A DNA stretch of 64,000 nucleotides from Dyadobacter koreensis (GTDB lineage Bacteria; Bacteroidota; Bacteroidia; Cytophagales; Spirosomataceae). The notes beneath the pieces were generated by a model that was not told where the DNA came from, made no database searches, and worked only from the letters and a program-made list of their open reading frames with translations. Made by a program: the position numbers and the translations under genes. Location: NCBI RefSeq assembly GCF_900108855.1, contig NZ_FNXY01000004.1:1-64000 (forward strand), written 5' to 3'. Shown here piece after piece: positions 7,884 through 17,603 of the stretch (positions are counted from its first letter, which is position 1; every line of letters begins with the position of its first letter).

Positions 7884-8756
7884 ATGGATAGAGAAGATCA
7901 TACCGTGTATTCATTTCTGATGATAGGCCAGTCTAATATGGCGGGCCGTGGATATGTCAAAGATGTTAAACCTATTTATGACGAGCATATTAAAATGCTG
8001 GTGAACGGGAGATGGCAAACAATGAGTGAGCCGATAAATTTTGACAGACCGACTTCAGGAATTGGGCTTGCTGCATCCTTTGCAGGCGCCTGGCGTATCA
8101 AAAATGAAAATTCACAGATAGGTCTGATTCCTTGTGCAGAGGGTGGATCCAGTCTGGATGACTGGGAAGTGGGAGGGCCACTTTTTAAAAATGCTGTATT
8201 TCAGACGAAACTTGCGCAACACATTAGTTCGCTTAGTGGAATTTTATGGCACCAGGGAGAAAATGATAGCTTTGGGGGACGGTCCGGTTGCTATTTTGAT
8301 AAATTGAAGAATCTTGTAGCTGCATTTCGCCGTGAACTGCAAGCCCCGGATATACCCTTCATTGCCGGAGGTTTGGGTGATTTTTTAAGCAGCGGCAGGT
8401 ACGGGAAGTATTTTACCGAATATAATTCCGTTAACAATGCGCTTCATCAATATGCGGAAACAACAGAAAACAGCTATTTTGTCGCTGCATCTGACCTGAC
8501 AGCCAACGCTGACGGGCTCCACTTTGATGCCATTTCGCAGCGGAAGTTTGGTATTCGATACTTCGAGGCTTTTTTTAGTCAGAAAAATGTGCTTGGACCA
8601 CTCAATAACGAAAATGAGCTTATTAACAGAATTCAGGACAAACCTTTAACCAGGACGGAGAAGGCAGCCTTACTTGAAATCAGTTTTGCGCTAGGTGAAC
8701 TATCGCTGGCTGACTTGGAAGAGCAGTTGTCAAAATTGAACGCACTGTCGTCGTAG
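7884..8756 (+). CDS. Cytosolic SGNH esterase of the sialate O-acetylesterase (SASA) type
   Basis: A 290-aa protein with the SASA/CE6-like blocks. IGQSNMAGRG (~15-24) carries the nucleophile Ser, GILWHQGENDS (~117-127) is block III, and NADGLHFDAISQR (~207-219) holds the Asp-x-x-His pair. No signal peptide is present, unlike most polysaccharide acetylesterases. A ~60-residue helical tail (LTRTEKAALLEISFALGELS) follows the catalytic domain and is unusual. It probably deacetylates a sugar or small ester inside the cell. Not obviously linked to the distant xylan locus. Confidence 0.8.
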   Translation: MDREDHTVYSFLMIGQSNMAGRGYVKDVKPIYDEHIKMLVNGRWQTMSEPINFDRPTSGIGLAASFAGAWRIKNENSQIGLIPCAEGGSSLDDWEVGGPLFKNAVFQTKLAQHISSLSGILWHQGENDSFGGRSGCYFDKLKNLVAAFRRELQAPDIPFIAGGLGDFLSSGRYGKYFTEYNSVNNALHQYAETTENSYFVAASDLTANADGLHFDAISQRKFGIRYFEAFFSQKNVLGPLNNENELINRIQDKPLTRTEKAALLEISFALGELSLADLEEQLSKLNALSS

Positions 8757-8903
8757 TGCAAAAGCGAAAATAGAAAAGCTTTGACGGCTTTCTTTTGAAG
8801 TCAGTACGAGCCAATTAAAATTCATGACACTTTTTATTGATACTTATGCATCAGCAAATTTACTGGCTGATCAAAAAGTTGCAAAATACTTAATGAAATT
8901 GAA

Positions 8904-9072
8904 ATGCAAAAAGAGCTGAAATTCAGGATCGGTGATGGTGTGTCTGTAATCACCGGGCCACTTAAAGGGATTTACGGAACAGTTATTTTCTTTGATGAAG
9001 AAACATCAAAGTACCTGATCCGATTTACCGGATCGCAGCAGATCTATTTTTCCGAAGGTGAGATCATCTTCT

Positions 9073-9080
<8 letters not shown>
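8904..9080 (+). CDS. Small KOW/SH3-like protein (58 aa)
   Basis: This frame is short but looks real. It opens MQKELKFRIGDGVSVITG, followed by a glycine-rich turn (PLKGIYGTVIFFD) and strands KYLIRF, QIYFSEGEIIFW. The IGDGVSVITGPLKGIYGTV portion resembles a KOW-type beta-barrel, as in NusG, ribosomal proteins and small Bacteroidota proteins of unknown role. The stop codon falls exactly where homology to the broken aldo/keto reductase begins, so this gene sits on a rearrangement junction. Function unknown. Confidence 0.5.
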
Positions 9081-9800
<720 letters not shown>

Positions 9801-9851
9801 TCTGAATGAAATTAGCATAAGGCGTGTTAACAACAAATATATCGTTTACAC

Positions 9852-10421
9852 ATGAAAGAGTTGATCGACTATATTTTGCGGTTCGGCAATTTAAACAAAC
9901 AGCAAACCGACCTGATTGCAAGCAAAGCGAAGAAGTTTGAACTTAAAAAGGACGAATACTTCTCCGAAGCCGGAAAAATCCCAAAGCAGGTCGGATTTGT
10001 TCTGGATGGCGTATTTCGTTTTTGTTATTTCAACAACAAAGGCGAAGAAATCACTAATTACTTCATTGATGGTATCAGTTTCGTTATTGACTATCAAAAA
10101 TTTCATAGTCAGGTAATTGCCTCCGAATACATCCAGGCTGTTACCGACTGCGACATGCTTATATTTTCAAAAAAAGATTGGGACGAACTCTCGAACACAA
10201 TCGTTGGTTGGGATAAAATCGAAGCCAAAATCTATCAAAAATGCATGACTGAGGCGATAGATAGAAGAAGTCCGCTGGTTTCCGAAGATGCCACCACGCG
10301 TTACTTATCGTTCATTGAAAAATTTCCAAATCTTGTCAATCGTATTCCACTTTCTTATGTTGCTTCTTACCTGGGAATTACCCAGCAATCACTGAGCAGA
10401 ATAAGAAAAAACATCCGTTGA
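9852..10421 (+). CDS. Crp/Fnr-family transcriptional regulator
   Basis: A 189-aa regulator. A cyclic-nucleotide-binding-like beta-roll covers ~10-125: KKDEYFSEAGKIPKQVGFVLDGVFRFCY, then GEEITNYF. A short C-terminal HTH follows (NRIPLSYVASYLGITQQSLSRIRKNI). The cAMP-contact Arg/Glu signature of Crp is absent, as in most Bacteroidota members, so the effector is unknown. It lies 77 bp upstream of a co-oriented SDR, its likely target. The C-terminus is complete. Confidence 0.9.
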   Translation: MKELIDYILRFGNLNKQQTDLIASKAKKFELKKDEYFSEAGKIPKQVGFVLDGVFRFCYFNNKGEEITNYFIDGISFVIDYQKFHSQVIASEYIQAVTDCDMLIFSKKDWDELSNTIVGWDKIEAKIYQKCMTEAIDRRSPLVSEDATTRYLSFIEKFPNLVNRIPLSYVASYLGITQQSLSRIRKNIR

Positions 10422-10498
10422 ATTTGCTTTTTACCATTTGTTAAATGATCGCTTTTTTTGGATAACGAAATTTGCATCATTAAATAAAATGGAAAAGA

Positions 10499-11365
10499 AT
10501 GATGAGCAAAAAAGTAGTATTAATAACAGGAACAAATAGCGGATTTGGATGGCTTACAGTCCATAGCGTTGCGGCGTTGGGGCATAAAGTGTACGCTACC
10601 ATGAGGGATACTGATGGAAAAAATGCTGAACAGGCAAAGGCCTTGGCGCAGCTGGAAAACGTGAATGTTCTGGATGTGTCACTGACAGACGAGGCAAGTA
10701 TCACGAGTGCTGTCGATACCATTATCGCTGCGGAAGGCACTATTGATGTGCTGGTCAATAATGCAGGCGTGACGATGTTCGGCGTGGCCGAAAGCGCTAC
10801 GCCGGCAGATGTGCAGCGAATATTTGATGTCAATGTGATAGCCCCATGGAGATTGATGAAAATGGCCTTGCCATTTATGCGTAAGCAATCTGAGGGTTTG
10901 ATCATTAATGTTTCAAGTGGGTTTGGAAGATTCTCCGCTCCATTTTCAGCAGTTTATGGCGCTTCAAAGTTTGCTTTGGAAGGATTAAGCGAAGGTTCGC
11001 ATTATGAATTGCGTCCGTTGGGTGTGGATGTAGCCATTGTTCAACCTGGAACTTTTCCTACCGAGATGTCCCAAAAAGTTCAATTTGGCTCAGACACATC
11101 GGTTGTTGACGATTATGCTTCAATCGCTGATTTTCAAAATAAAATGTTTGGTGCTATTGGTCAGATCTTGGAAACTGTAAAACCAAATCCGCAGGAGGTG
11201 GCAGATGCAGTTGTTCACCTGATCAATTTACCAAAAGGACAAAGGCCATTAAGAACAGTTGTCGATCCCAGTACAGGAGAAATTGTTAAGATGGCCAACG
11301 ACGCTGTTAAAATCGAATACACAAAAGTTTTAACCGCATTTGGTATGGAAGGTCTTTTGGAATAA
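10499..11365 (+). CDS. Short-chain dehydrogenase/reductase (classical SDR)
   Basis: A 288-aa cytosolic oxidoreductase. It has a Rossmann glycine motif TGTNSGFG (~10-17), the NNAG motif (VLVNNAGVTMFG, ~84-95), catalytic Ser in NVSSGFG and the YGASK active site (~153-157). PGTFPTEM follows in the substrate region. The longer C-terminus is typical of the SDR group that reduces small carbonyls. Start codons ATG-ATG occur at 10499 and 10502. It follows a Crp/Fnr regulator and ends at a strong terminator. Substrate unknown; NADP(H) preference is inferred from the basic MRD after strand 2. Confidence 0.9.
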   Translation: MMSKKVVLITGTNSGFGWLTVHSVAALGHKVYATMRDTDGKNAEQAKALAQLENVNVLDVSLTDEASITSAVDTIIAAEGTIDVLVNNAGVTMFGVAESATPADVQRIFDVNVIAPWRLMKMALPFMRKQSEGLIINVSSGFGRFSAPFSAVYGASKFALEGLSEGSHYELRPLGVDVAIVQPGTFPTEMSQKVQFGSDTSVVDDYASIADFQNKMFGAIGQILETVKPNPQEVADAVVHLINLPKGQRPLRTVVDPSTGEIVKMANDAVKIEYTKVLTAFGMEGLLE

Positions 11366-11398
11366 ATTTTGGTTGAGATTTTTTTGAAATAATAAAAA

Positions 11399-11440
11399 GC
11401 GGCAGTGGCTGTCACCAGATCAAAGCCACTGCCTTTTTTT
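11399..11440 (+). terminator. Rho-independent terminator after the SDR gene
   Basis: Perfect 10-bp stem GGCAGTGGCT (11401-11410) / AGCCACTGCC (11424-11433) with a 13-nt loop, followed by seven T residues. The remainder of the spacer to the arsR promoter (about 11441-11709) shows no gene. Confidence 0.9.
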
Positions 11441-11710
11441 CTCAATATTTTCAATTTCTGTACTTTTTCAACGCCAGGTCCGAAATAGTCAGATCTTTGG
11501 AACAGATACTGACTGAATTTAGGGCTACCGGAAACGGCATAACAGTAAATATCTAAACTGAATAATCGGCACATCTTTTAAGAGAAGCTCCATAACTTTA
11601 ATACTGGATGATAATAACAAAAATCAGCAGACTTTGTCATGCTGACTGACAGGTGCTTTACGAAGAATGATTTTTGAAAAACATTTCTAAAAACAAATTG
11701 GAAATATTTT

Positions 11711-11741
11711 TTGTAGGTATTTAGGTAATTTCCTAAATTTG
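11711..11741 (+). promoter_or_regulatory. Bacteroidota-type promoter of the arsR-like gene
   Basis: TTG at 11711-11713 and TAAATTTG at 11734-11741 are separated by 20 bp, matching the Bacteroidota -33/-7 consensus (TTG and TAnnTTTG). The -7 element ends 5 bp before the ATG at 11747, so the transcript may be leaderless or nearly so. Confidence 0.6.
11719..11738. promoter_or_regulatory. Palindromic operator overlapping the arsR promoter
   Basis: ATTTAGG (11719-11725) and CCTAAAT (11732-11738) form a perfect 7-bp inverted repeat with a 6-bp spacer, between and over the promoter elements. A near-identical 20-bp site precedes the downstream oxidoreductase gene, which argues that it is the binding site of this ArsR-like protein. 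Confidence 0.65.
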
Positions 11742-11746
11742 CAATT

Positions 11747-12052
11747 ATGATATTACTAGAAGTTTTAAAGTCATTGTCAAATCAAACACGGTTAAACATC
11801 CTTGAATGGTTGAAAGAGCCTTTTGCACACTTTCCTGAGGATGAGTTAGCGGATTATTCTCCAGAATTCGGCGTATGTGTTTCTGATATCGCAAAAAAAG
11901 CAGGGATGTCAGTTCCGACTGTTTCCGTTTACTTAAAGACAATGATGTCCGCCAATATTTTGATCGCAACTAGAAAGGATCAGTGGACATATTACAAGAG
12001 GAATGAAGAAGCAATTCAAGAATTAGCACAGTACATAAAGGTTAGCCTGTAA
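11747..12052 (+). CDS. ArsR/SmtB-type winged-helix regulator
   Basis: A 101-aa DNA-binding protein. LEVLKSLSNQTRLNILEWLKEP is the ArsR N-terminal helix pair, VCVSDIAKKAGMSVPTVSVYLKTM is the recognition HTH, and RKDQWTYYKRNEEAI the beta-wing. Only one Cys (GVCVSD) is present at the usual metal-site helix, so it may sense redox or electrophile stress rather than metal. A palindrome overlaps its own promoter and recurs before the adjacent oxidoreductase. This suggests autoregulation and control of that gene. Confidence 0.88.
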   Translation: MILLEVLKSLSNQTRLNILEWLKEPFAHFPEDELADYSPEFGVCVSDIAKKAGMSVPTVSVYLKTMMSANILIATRKDQWTYYKRNEEAIQELAQYIKVSL

Positions 12053-12070
12053 TTATTTTTTTATCATACA

Positions 12071-12090
12071 ATTTAGATTTTTACCTAATT
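12071..12090. promoter_or_regulatory. Second copy of the ArsR-type operator, upstream of the oxidoreductase
   Basis: ATTTAG-N7-CCTAATT matches the 11719-11738 palindrome at 15 of 20 positions with identical half-site spacing. It lies 17-36 bp before the ATG of the quinone-oxidoreductase-like gene. The repetition supports joint control by the ArsR-like protein. Confidence 0.55.
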
Positions 12091-12106
12091 AACTAAAAGC
12101 AAAAAA

Positions 12107-13099
12107 ATGAAAGCAGCAATTTTAAATGAGTTCGGCCCTGTCGAAAATTTCGAAATCGTAGACGTGCCGATGCCAAAACCAGGCTTTGGGGAAGTTTTGG
12201 TTAAGGTCTTTGCAACATCTGTGAACCCTCTGGATTTTCAAGTCCGTCGTGGCGATTATAAAAATGAATTGACCTTACCTGTCATCACGGGCCATGATGT
12301 CTCCGGTGAAATTGTAGAAGTGGGTCATGGCGTAGAAAATTTCAAGGTTGGTGATCAGGTTTATTATACCCCCGAGATTTTTAATGGGCAGGGAAGTTAT
12401 GCGCAGTATCATTGCGCGAATGAATCTATTATTGGGTTAAAACCAAAAAATATCAGTCATCTCGAAGCTGCAACGCTTCCACTGGCAGCCGGTACGGCTT
12501 GGGAAATGTTGGTTACGAGGGCACAGCTAAAAGTTAATCAGACTATCCTGGTTCACGGTGGTGCCGGGGGCGTAGGGATACTGACTATTCAGATTGCAAA
12601 AGCAATGGGAGCGATCGTTTTCACCACAGCCAGGAAAGTTCATCACCAAGTTCTTCGTGAATTAGGAGCTGATCACGTGATCGACTACGAAAATGAAAAT
12701 TACATTGATGCGATTCAGCAAATAACAGGTAGTAAGGGGGTCGACGTGGTTATTGACACGATTGGAGGTAATACACTTTCTGATAGCGGGCAGATCCTTA
12801 GTCAGATGGGGCAGGTAGTTACTGTGGTCGATATTGAAAAACCTCAAAACCTTATTCATGCCTGGGGGAAAAATGCAACTTATCATTTTGTGTTTACCAG
12901 GCAAAATCGAAATAAATTGGAGGAAATAACGAAACTGGTAGAAACTAAAAAGTTAAAGCCAGTTCTGAACAAAGTGTTTTTGTTATCAGAAATAAGTAAA
13001 GCTCATAGTCTGCTGGAAAACAAGATTGGCGATAAAAATTTCTATGGGAAAATTGGGATACAAATACACGATACAAATAGTGATCCAATAAAAAATTAA
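12107..13099 (+). CDS. Zinc-independent MDR oxidoreductase (quinone oxidoreductase-like)
   Basis: A 330-aa medium-chain dehydrogenase/reductase. GroES-like N-terminus: PKPGFGEVLVKVFATSVNPLD, then GHDVSGEIVEVGHGVENFKVGDQVY. It has a Rossmann motif HGGAGGVGILTIQIAKAMGA near 146-165, with AGGVG typical of quinone oxidoreductases. The catalytic-zinc Cys/His set and structural-zinc cysteines of alcohol dehydrogenases are missing. It likely reduces quinones, enones or similar electrophiles with NADPH. It sits 54 bp after the ArsR-like gene with a matching operator before each, so an electrophile-response unit is plausible. Confidence 0.9.
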   Translation: MKAAILNEFGPVENFEIVDVPMPKPGFGEVLVKVFATSVNPLDFQVRRGDYKNELTLPVITGHDVSGEIVEVGHGVENFKVGDQVYYTPEIFNGQGSYAQYHCANESIIGLKPKNISHLEAATLPLAAGTAWEMLVTRAQLKVNQTILVHGGAGGVGILTIQIAKAMGAIVFTTARKVHHQVLRELGADHVIDYENENYIDAIQQITGSKGVDVVIDTIGGNTLSDSGQILSQMGQVVTVVDIEKPQNLIHAWGKNATYHFVFTRQNRNKLEEITKLVETKKLKPVLNKVFLLSEISKAHSLLENKIGDKNFYGKIGIQIHDTNSDPIKN

Positions 13100-13487
13100 A
13101 CGAATTGACCAGATATTTTATAAGGGCGAATGAAACCTTAAAATGGCGTGACAGAAATTTTCGAAGTTTACCGGATTATTATCGCGATGCCGCAGACGGG
13201 TGAAACTCTCTCGCCTCGGCCATGCACTCTTTCAAATCCAGGCTTCAAGCGAGACAGCGTTTTATGTGATACGGTCGACGATGGAAGTTATTCAGAAAAG
13301 CAATAATAATTTATCCGGACAGGACAAGGGAATAGTGCAAGACTTTCATCCGGAATCTGACTGAAATGCAATAGAGGAGCGATTGGTTGAAATACATCAA
13401 ACATTTAAATGGCAATTATTCAGAATCAAACTGTTCAAATTAACAGATTGTCAGATAGAAAATCGCAACGGACAACACGATATCCCG
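13100..13487. other. Intergenic spacer (388 bp), possible gene remnant
   Basis: The region lies between convergent genes (the oxidoreductase and the hybrid regulator). A short open stretch in one forward frame (SSETAFYVIRSTMEVIQK, ending in a stop near 13363) has protein-like composition but no start and no recognised family. No terminator with a T-run is visible. Confidence 0.4.
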
Positions 13488-16400
13488 TTAGCCAATAACT
13501 TCAGGACTGAATTTTCGTTTTTTTGATTTGTATTCGGTAGGAAGCATATGAAATTTCGCTTTGAACGATTTGGAAAAGTAATTGGGAGCGGTGAATCCTG
13601 TCATGTAGGAAATCTGCGAAATACTAAGATCGCTTTTTTCCAACAGCAATGCTGCTTTTTCAAGCTTTATTGATCTGATAAATTCTATTGGTGTCTGTCC
13701 GCTCATGGCCAGTACTTTGCTGTATAGTGTTCCACGGCTCATGCCAACGTGTTTGCTCAGATTTTCCACGCTAAGTTGAGAGGTCTGAAGGTTATCTTCG
13801 ATATAAAACAAAATATCTTTTAGCAGTTTTTCCTGATTGGATTCAATTTGAGGCTCCTGGCCGTAGACCTTGATATGCCGGGAGTAGACTCCTTTCAAGA
13901 GCCGGTTCAAAAGAATCAGGTTGTTTATCTTTGCATTTAAAATATCAAAATTAAAAGGTTTTGTGAGGTAGTCATTTGCTCCCGAGCTAAGGCCTTCGAG
14001 TTGCTGCTGTTCGCCGTGCGAGGCCGTTAACAATATGATCGGAATATGTTTTGTTCTATCATCTGCCTTAATTTTCTGACTTAGTTCGATACCATTCATT
14101 TCCGGCATTGCGATATCACTGACGATCAATTCAGGATGGTGGCTCAGTGTTCGCTGCCAGCCTTCCTTTCCGTTACTAGCCTCAATTACATTATAAAAAG
14201 GGGTCAGACTTTCTTTGAGGTAATGTCTGAACTCGTCGTTGTCTTCAATGATCAGAACATTGGATGGATCTTCGATATCGGGTTTCTGCTGGCTGGTAAC
14301 GGTGTTTTCCTTGCTTGCAATTATTTCGGGTTGTTCCTGATTACCTTGTTTGCCGGCCTGCTCTGCCAGGTTTACAGCGCCTATGGGAAGTTGAACAGTA
14401 AAGGTGCTGCCCAAACCGGGCTGGCTGTGTACGGTGACTTTTCCCTGGTGCAACTGTACAAATTCACGAACAATAGATAAGCCGATTCCACTTCCTTGAT
14501 TCAATACCGATAAGTCGGTCTCAGCCTGGAAAAATCTTTCAAAAATCAGTTTTTGTTTATCATCCTCAATACCGATTCCAGTATCCGTCACGGCAATTAC
14601 CAAAAATTGCTTTTTCTCGGAATCCAGTTCCTGCGAAATTTTTAGCAGTACTTCGCCATCTTTCGGTGTAAACTTAAAAGCATTCGAAAGCAGGTTAAAA
14701 AGGATTCTTTCCAGTTTGTTTGGATCGAAGTTCATATACAGCTCCCCGGTGCTGCATTCAATTTTAAATCGAATTTCTCTTCGGATGGAAAGATCGCTGA
14801 ATTGTTCACAGGTGTCTTTGATGAACAAAATAATATCCTGAAACGAGCTGTCGAGGCTAAATTCCTGCTGGTGCATATTTTTTATATCCAGAAGCTGGTC
14901 TACCAGATTAAGCAGCCTTTTTGCATTACGTTTGATCGCATTGACCGAGGGATATAATTCAGTTGTTTTAGTCTTACCCAGAAGATTTTCCGCAGGTGCT
15001 AAAATAAGCGATATTGGTGTTCTGAATTCATGGCTGAGGTTGGTGAGGAACTTTATTTTCAGCCTGTCGAGTTCCTGCGCTTGTTGAATTTCAGCGCGCT
15101 GCTGTTGTTCCTTGAACTGCTTCTTTAGATTTTGAATGCCACGACGCCTCATAAGCATCACGGCTGCCAGCGGTATAAGAAAATATAAGATATAGGCGTA
15201 GATAGTCAGGTAAAAAGGTGGTTTTACGACGACCTCGACTGACGCAATTTGACCGTTCCAGTTCACCCCGTCGCGACTTGCTTGCACTTCAAATACATAG
15301 CTGCCCGGACTCAAATTTGTATAACTGGCAATATTATTAACACTTGCTTCTGTCCACTCCGAATGCATGCCAACAAGTCGATACCGGTAGTGAACCTGTT
15401 TGGGGTTGGTGTAATCAAGGGCAGCAAAACCGAGTGAAAAATTTTGCTTATAATCCAGGTTTATTTTCTTGGCAACGGAAATGTCTGCATCTATGAAGCT
15501 GGAATCCAGAGGTGTAATGGTTCGATTACCGATCCTCAAATCTTTCAAAATAATTGGAGGGATACGCTTGCTGTCAGGAATCGCGCGTGTATCGATGTAA
15601 TTAAATCCAGCAATTCCCCCAAAGAAAAGGATATCGTCATGGGTTCGGATTCCGGAACCAAGTACGAATGTCCGGTCCTGAACACCGTTGTATGACGTGT
15701 AATTGATGAACTTTTTCTTTTTTACATCAAAATAACTGACGCCCTGATTAGTACTGACCCAAATCCGGCCCTGAGCATCTTCCAGGATTTTATTGATGAT
15801 GTTGCTGGCAAGTCCTTCTTTTTGTCCGTACGACAGAAAAGTTTTAGATACCGGATCATACAGAGCAAGTCCTTCGCCGAAGGTTCCAACCCAGATATTA
15901 CCTTTTTTGTCTTCGAAGATCGATGAAACAATGTTACCCGGCAAATTGCTCGATTGCCTGTCAAGAAGTACCGATTTCCGTTTTACAGGATCAAATACGG
16001 CAATTCCGGTTCCGTGCGAACCTATCCATAATTTCCCTTGTCGGTCCATCAAAATATCTCTGATATATCCGTTGAGTGGAATCATTCTTTGAGAAATCGG
16101 TACTCCCGGATTGAAATATCTTTCAAAGCGGTTCTTCTCGGGATCAAACTGGTTTACTCCTCCACCGTTGGTTCCGATCCATAACTTTCCGGATTGATCC
16201 TTCTCCAAACAAAAAATTTCGTTATTGCTCAGAGTGAACGATTCTTTCCCGCGTGTATGCTGAATATAAGCACCTGTTTTTGGATTGAATTGAAATAGAC
16301 CGTCTTGAAACGTTCCGATCCAGAGATCATGGTCTGAGAGCATTTTAAGGGTAAGAATGGCAAGACCCGACGCCGCATTCCGATTTTTAGGGTTGATTGG

Positions 16401-17603
16401 AAACTTCTTGAAAAGATTGGTACTGCGGTCATATGAATTTAGTCCGCCTCCGTCAGTCCCAACAAACAATTCTCCGGATTCAGATTCTGCAAACGAAGTG
16501 ACAAATGGAGCACTTAAACCATATGGATCATTCATGTCCGAGCGTTTCAGCCCAAAAATTGCGAGGTTTTTATCGTATTTATTTACTCCGCCCTTGTAGG
16601 TACCCAGCCAGCATATCCCTTCGTTATCAATCAGGATGCTCCGTACAGATTTGTTACTTAAACTAAATTGTGTCCTCGTATCCGGCGCATACCTTGCTAT
16701 ATTTCCGTTTTGCATATCCAGAATATTGAGTCCTGCATCGGTACATATCCACAGACGTCGATCGGATTCCATAGCGAGCGCAAAAACCATGTTGGTGCTC
16801 AAAGAATTTTTATTACCGGATTCGAACCTAAAATTTTTTAGGATCTTTCCTTCTCCGTCAAGTTTGAACACCCCGCTGTAAGTGCCTATCCATAGATTTC
16901 CCTGTGCGTCCTCAGTAATAGACTTTACTGTAGGTGCACCACCATCCTGCGGCAGAGATTCTAAGTAATTAATGTACTCATTGTCTCTACGGGACGGATC
17001 GATTCGGTATAAGCCATTCTTTGAACCTATCCATACCCTTTGTTTTCTGTCGACGGCGATGCTGAGTATGAGCCCTTTTGAAATCTCATCAGGAATCCTC
17101 GGTATAGATAAAAAGGAACTGATCTGGTGGGTTTTGCCATCTACGTTAATCAATCCATTCGTTGTTCCCACCCAGAGTTTTCCCGACGCATCGCTTCCGA
17201 TACTGGTAATGCTATGAGGTGAAGGTATACTTAAAAAAGAATCTTTTCTTCTGTTGTAAAGGTGCAGGCCACCTTCCATAGTTCCCACCCACATCTGGCC
17301 GCTGCGGTCCTGATGCAGACTGGTGATATCACTTGTTTTCAAAGATGTAGAATCTTTTTTATTGTGACGATAGACCAGCACGTCAGATCCGTCAAACCTG
17401 TTCAGGCCATCGTCTGTTGCGAACCACATAAATCCGTAACGGTCTTTTAATATAGCAGAGACCGTATTGGACGACAGACCATCCATCGCTGTCAGCGATG
17501 TGAACTTTGGTTCGGGGACCTGAGCCTGTACTGTAAATGCCCAAAAGCAAATGATAGTAAGTGTCCAGGCAAAACGAAACGAGATCAAGTTCTTGGCGTA
17601 CAT
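13488..17603 (-). CDS. Hybrid two-component system sensor/regulator (HTCS) of the xylan locus
   Basis: A 1,371-aa single-chain signalling protein. In order it has a signal peptide (~1-27) and a periplasmic two-bladed propeller built from repeats of the form GxLWIGTxxGGxxxFD (~40-690). A Y_Y_Y domain (~740-805), one membrane span (~808-826) and HisKA with LSHEFRTPISLIL (His858) come next. HATPase follows (LFNLLSNAFKFTP, VTDTGIGI), then a receiver with IVSDIAMPEMNG (Asp1163) and a C-terminal AraC HTH (~1265-1360). Such proteins bind an oligosaccharide in the periplasm and activate an adjacent utilisation locus. It is divergent from susC across 610 bp, so xylo- or glucuronoxylo-oligosaccharides are the likely ligands. 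All catalytic residues are present. Confidence 0.95.
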   Translation of the reverse strand: MYAKNLISFRFAWTLTIICFWAFTVQAQVPEPKFTSLTAMDGLSSNTVSAILKDRYGFMWFATDDGLNRFDGSDVLVYRHNKKDSTSLKTSDITSLHQDRSGQMWVGTMEGGLHLYNRRKDSFLSIPSPHSITSIGSDASGKLWVGTTNGLINVDGKTHQISSFLSIPRIPDEISKGLILSIAVDRKQRVWIGSKNGLYRIDPSRRDNEYINYLESLPQDGGAPTVKSITEDAQGNLWIGTYSGVFKLDGEGKILKNFRFESGNKNSLSTNMVFALAMESDRRLWICTDAGLNILDMQNGNIARYAPDTRTQFSLSNKSVRSILIDNEGICWLGTYKGGVNKYDKNLAIFGLKRSDMNDPYGLSAPFVTSFAESESGELFVGTDGGGLNSYDRSTNLFKKFPINPKNRNAASGLAILTLKMLSDHDLWIGTFQDGLFQFNPKTGAYIQHTRGKESFTLSNNEIFCLEKDQSGKLWIGTNGGGVNQFDPEKNRFERYFNPGVPISQRMIPLNGYIRDILMDRQGKLWIGSHGTGIAVFDPVKRKSVLLDRQSSNLPGNIVSSIFEDKKGNIWVGTFGEGLALYDPVSKTFLSYGQKEGLASNIINKILEDAQGRIWVSTNQGVSYFDVKKKKFINYTSYNGVQDRTFVLGSGIRTHDDILFFGGIAGFNYIDTRAIPDSKRIPPIILKDLRIGNRTITPLDSSFIDADISVAKKINLDYKQNFSLGFAALDYTNPKQVHYRYRLVGMHSEWTEASVNNIASYTNLSPGSYVFEVQASRDGVNWNGQIASVEVVVKPPFYLTIYAYILYFLIPLAAVMLMRRRGIQNLKKQFKEQQQRAEIQQAQELDRLKIKFLTNLSHEFRTPISLILAPAENLLGKTKTTELYPSVNAIKRNAKRLLNLVDQLLDIKNMHQQEFSLDSSFQDIILFIKDTCEQFSDLSIRREIRFKIECSTGELYMNFDPNKLERILFNLLSNAFKFTPKDGEVLLKISQELDSEKKQFLVIAVTDTGIGIEDDKQKLIFERFFQAETDLSVLNQGSGIGLSIVREFVQLHQGKVTVHSQPGLGSTFTVQLPIGAVNLAEQAGKQGNQEQPEIIASKENTVTSQQKPDIEDPSNVLIIEDNDEFRHYLKESLTPFYNVIEASNGKEGWQRTLSHHPELIVSDIAMPEMNGIELSQKIKADDRTKHIPIILLTASHGEQQQLEGLSSGANDYLTKPFNFDILNAKINNLILLNRLLKGVYSRHIKVYGQEPQIESNQEKLLKDILFYIEDNLQTSQLSVENLSKHVGMSRGTLYSKVLAMSGQTPIEFIRSIKLEKAALLLEKSDLSISQISYMTGFTAPNYFSKSFKAKFHMLPTEYKSKKRKFSPEVIG

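Noticed and set aside
10499-11365. SDR genes at 10.5, 41.4 and 58.4 kb as recent duplicates
   Set aside because: Their active-site contexts and tails differ widely by eye; they are separate members of a large family.
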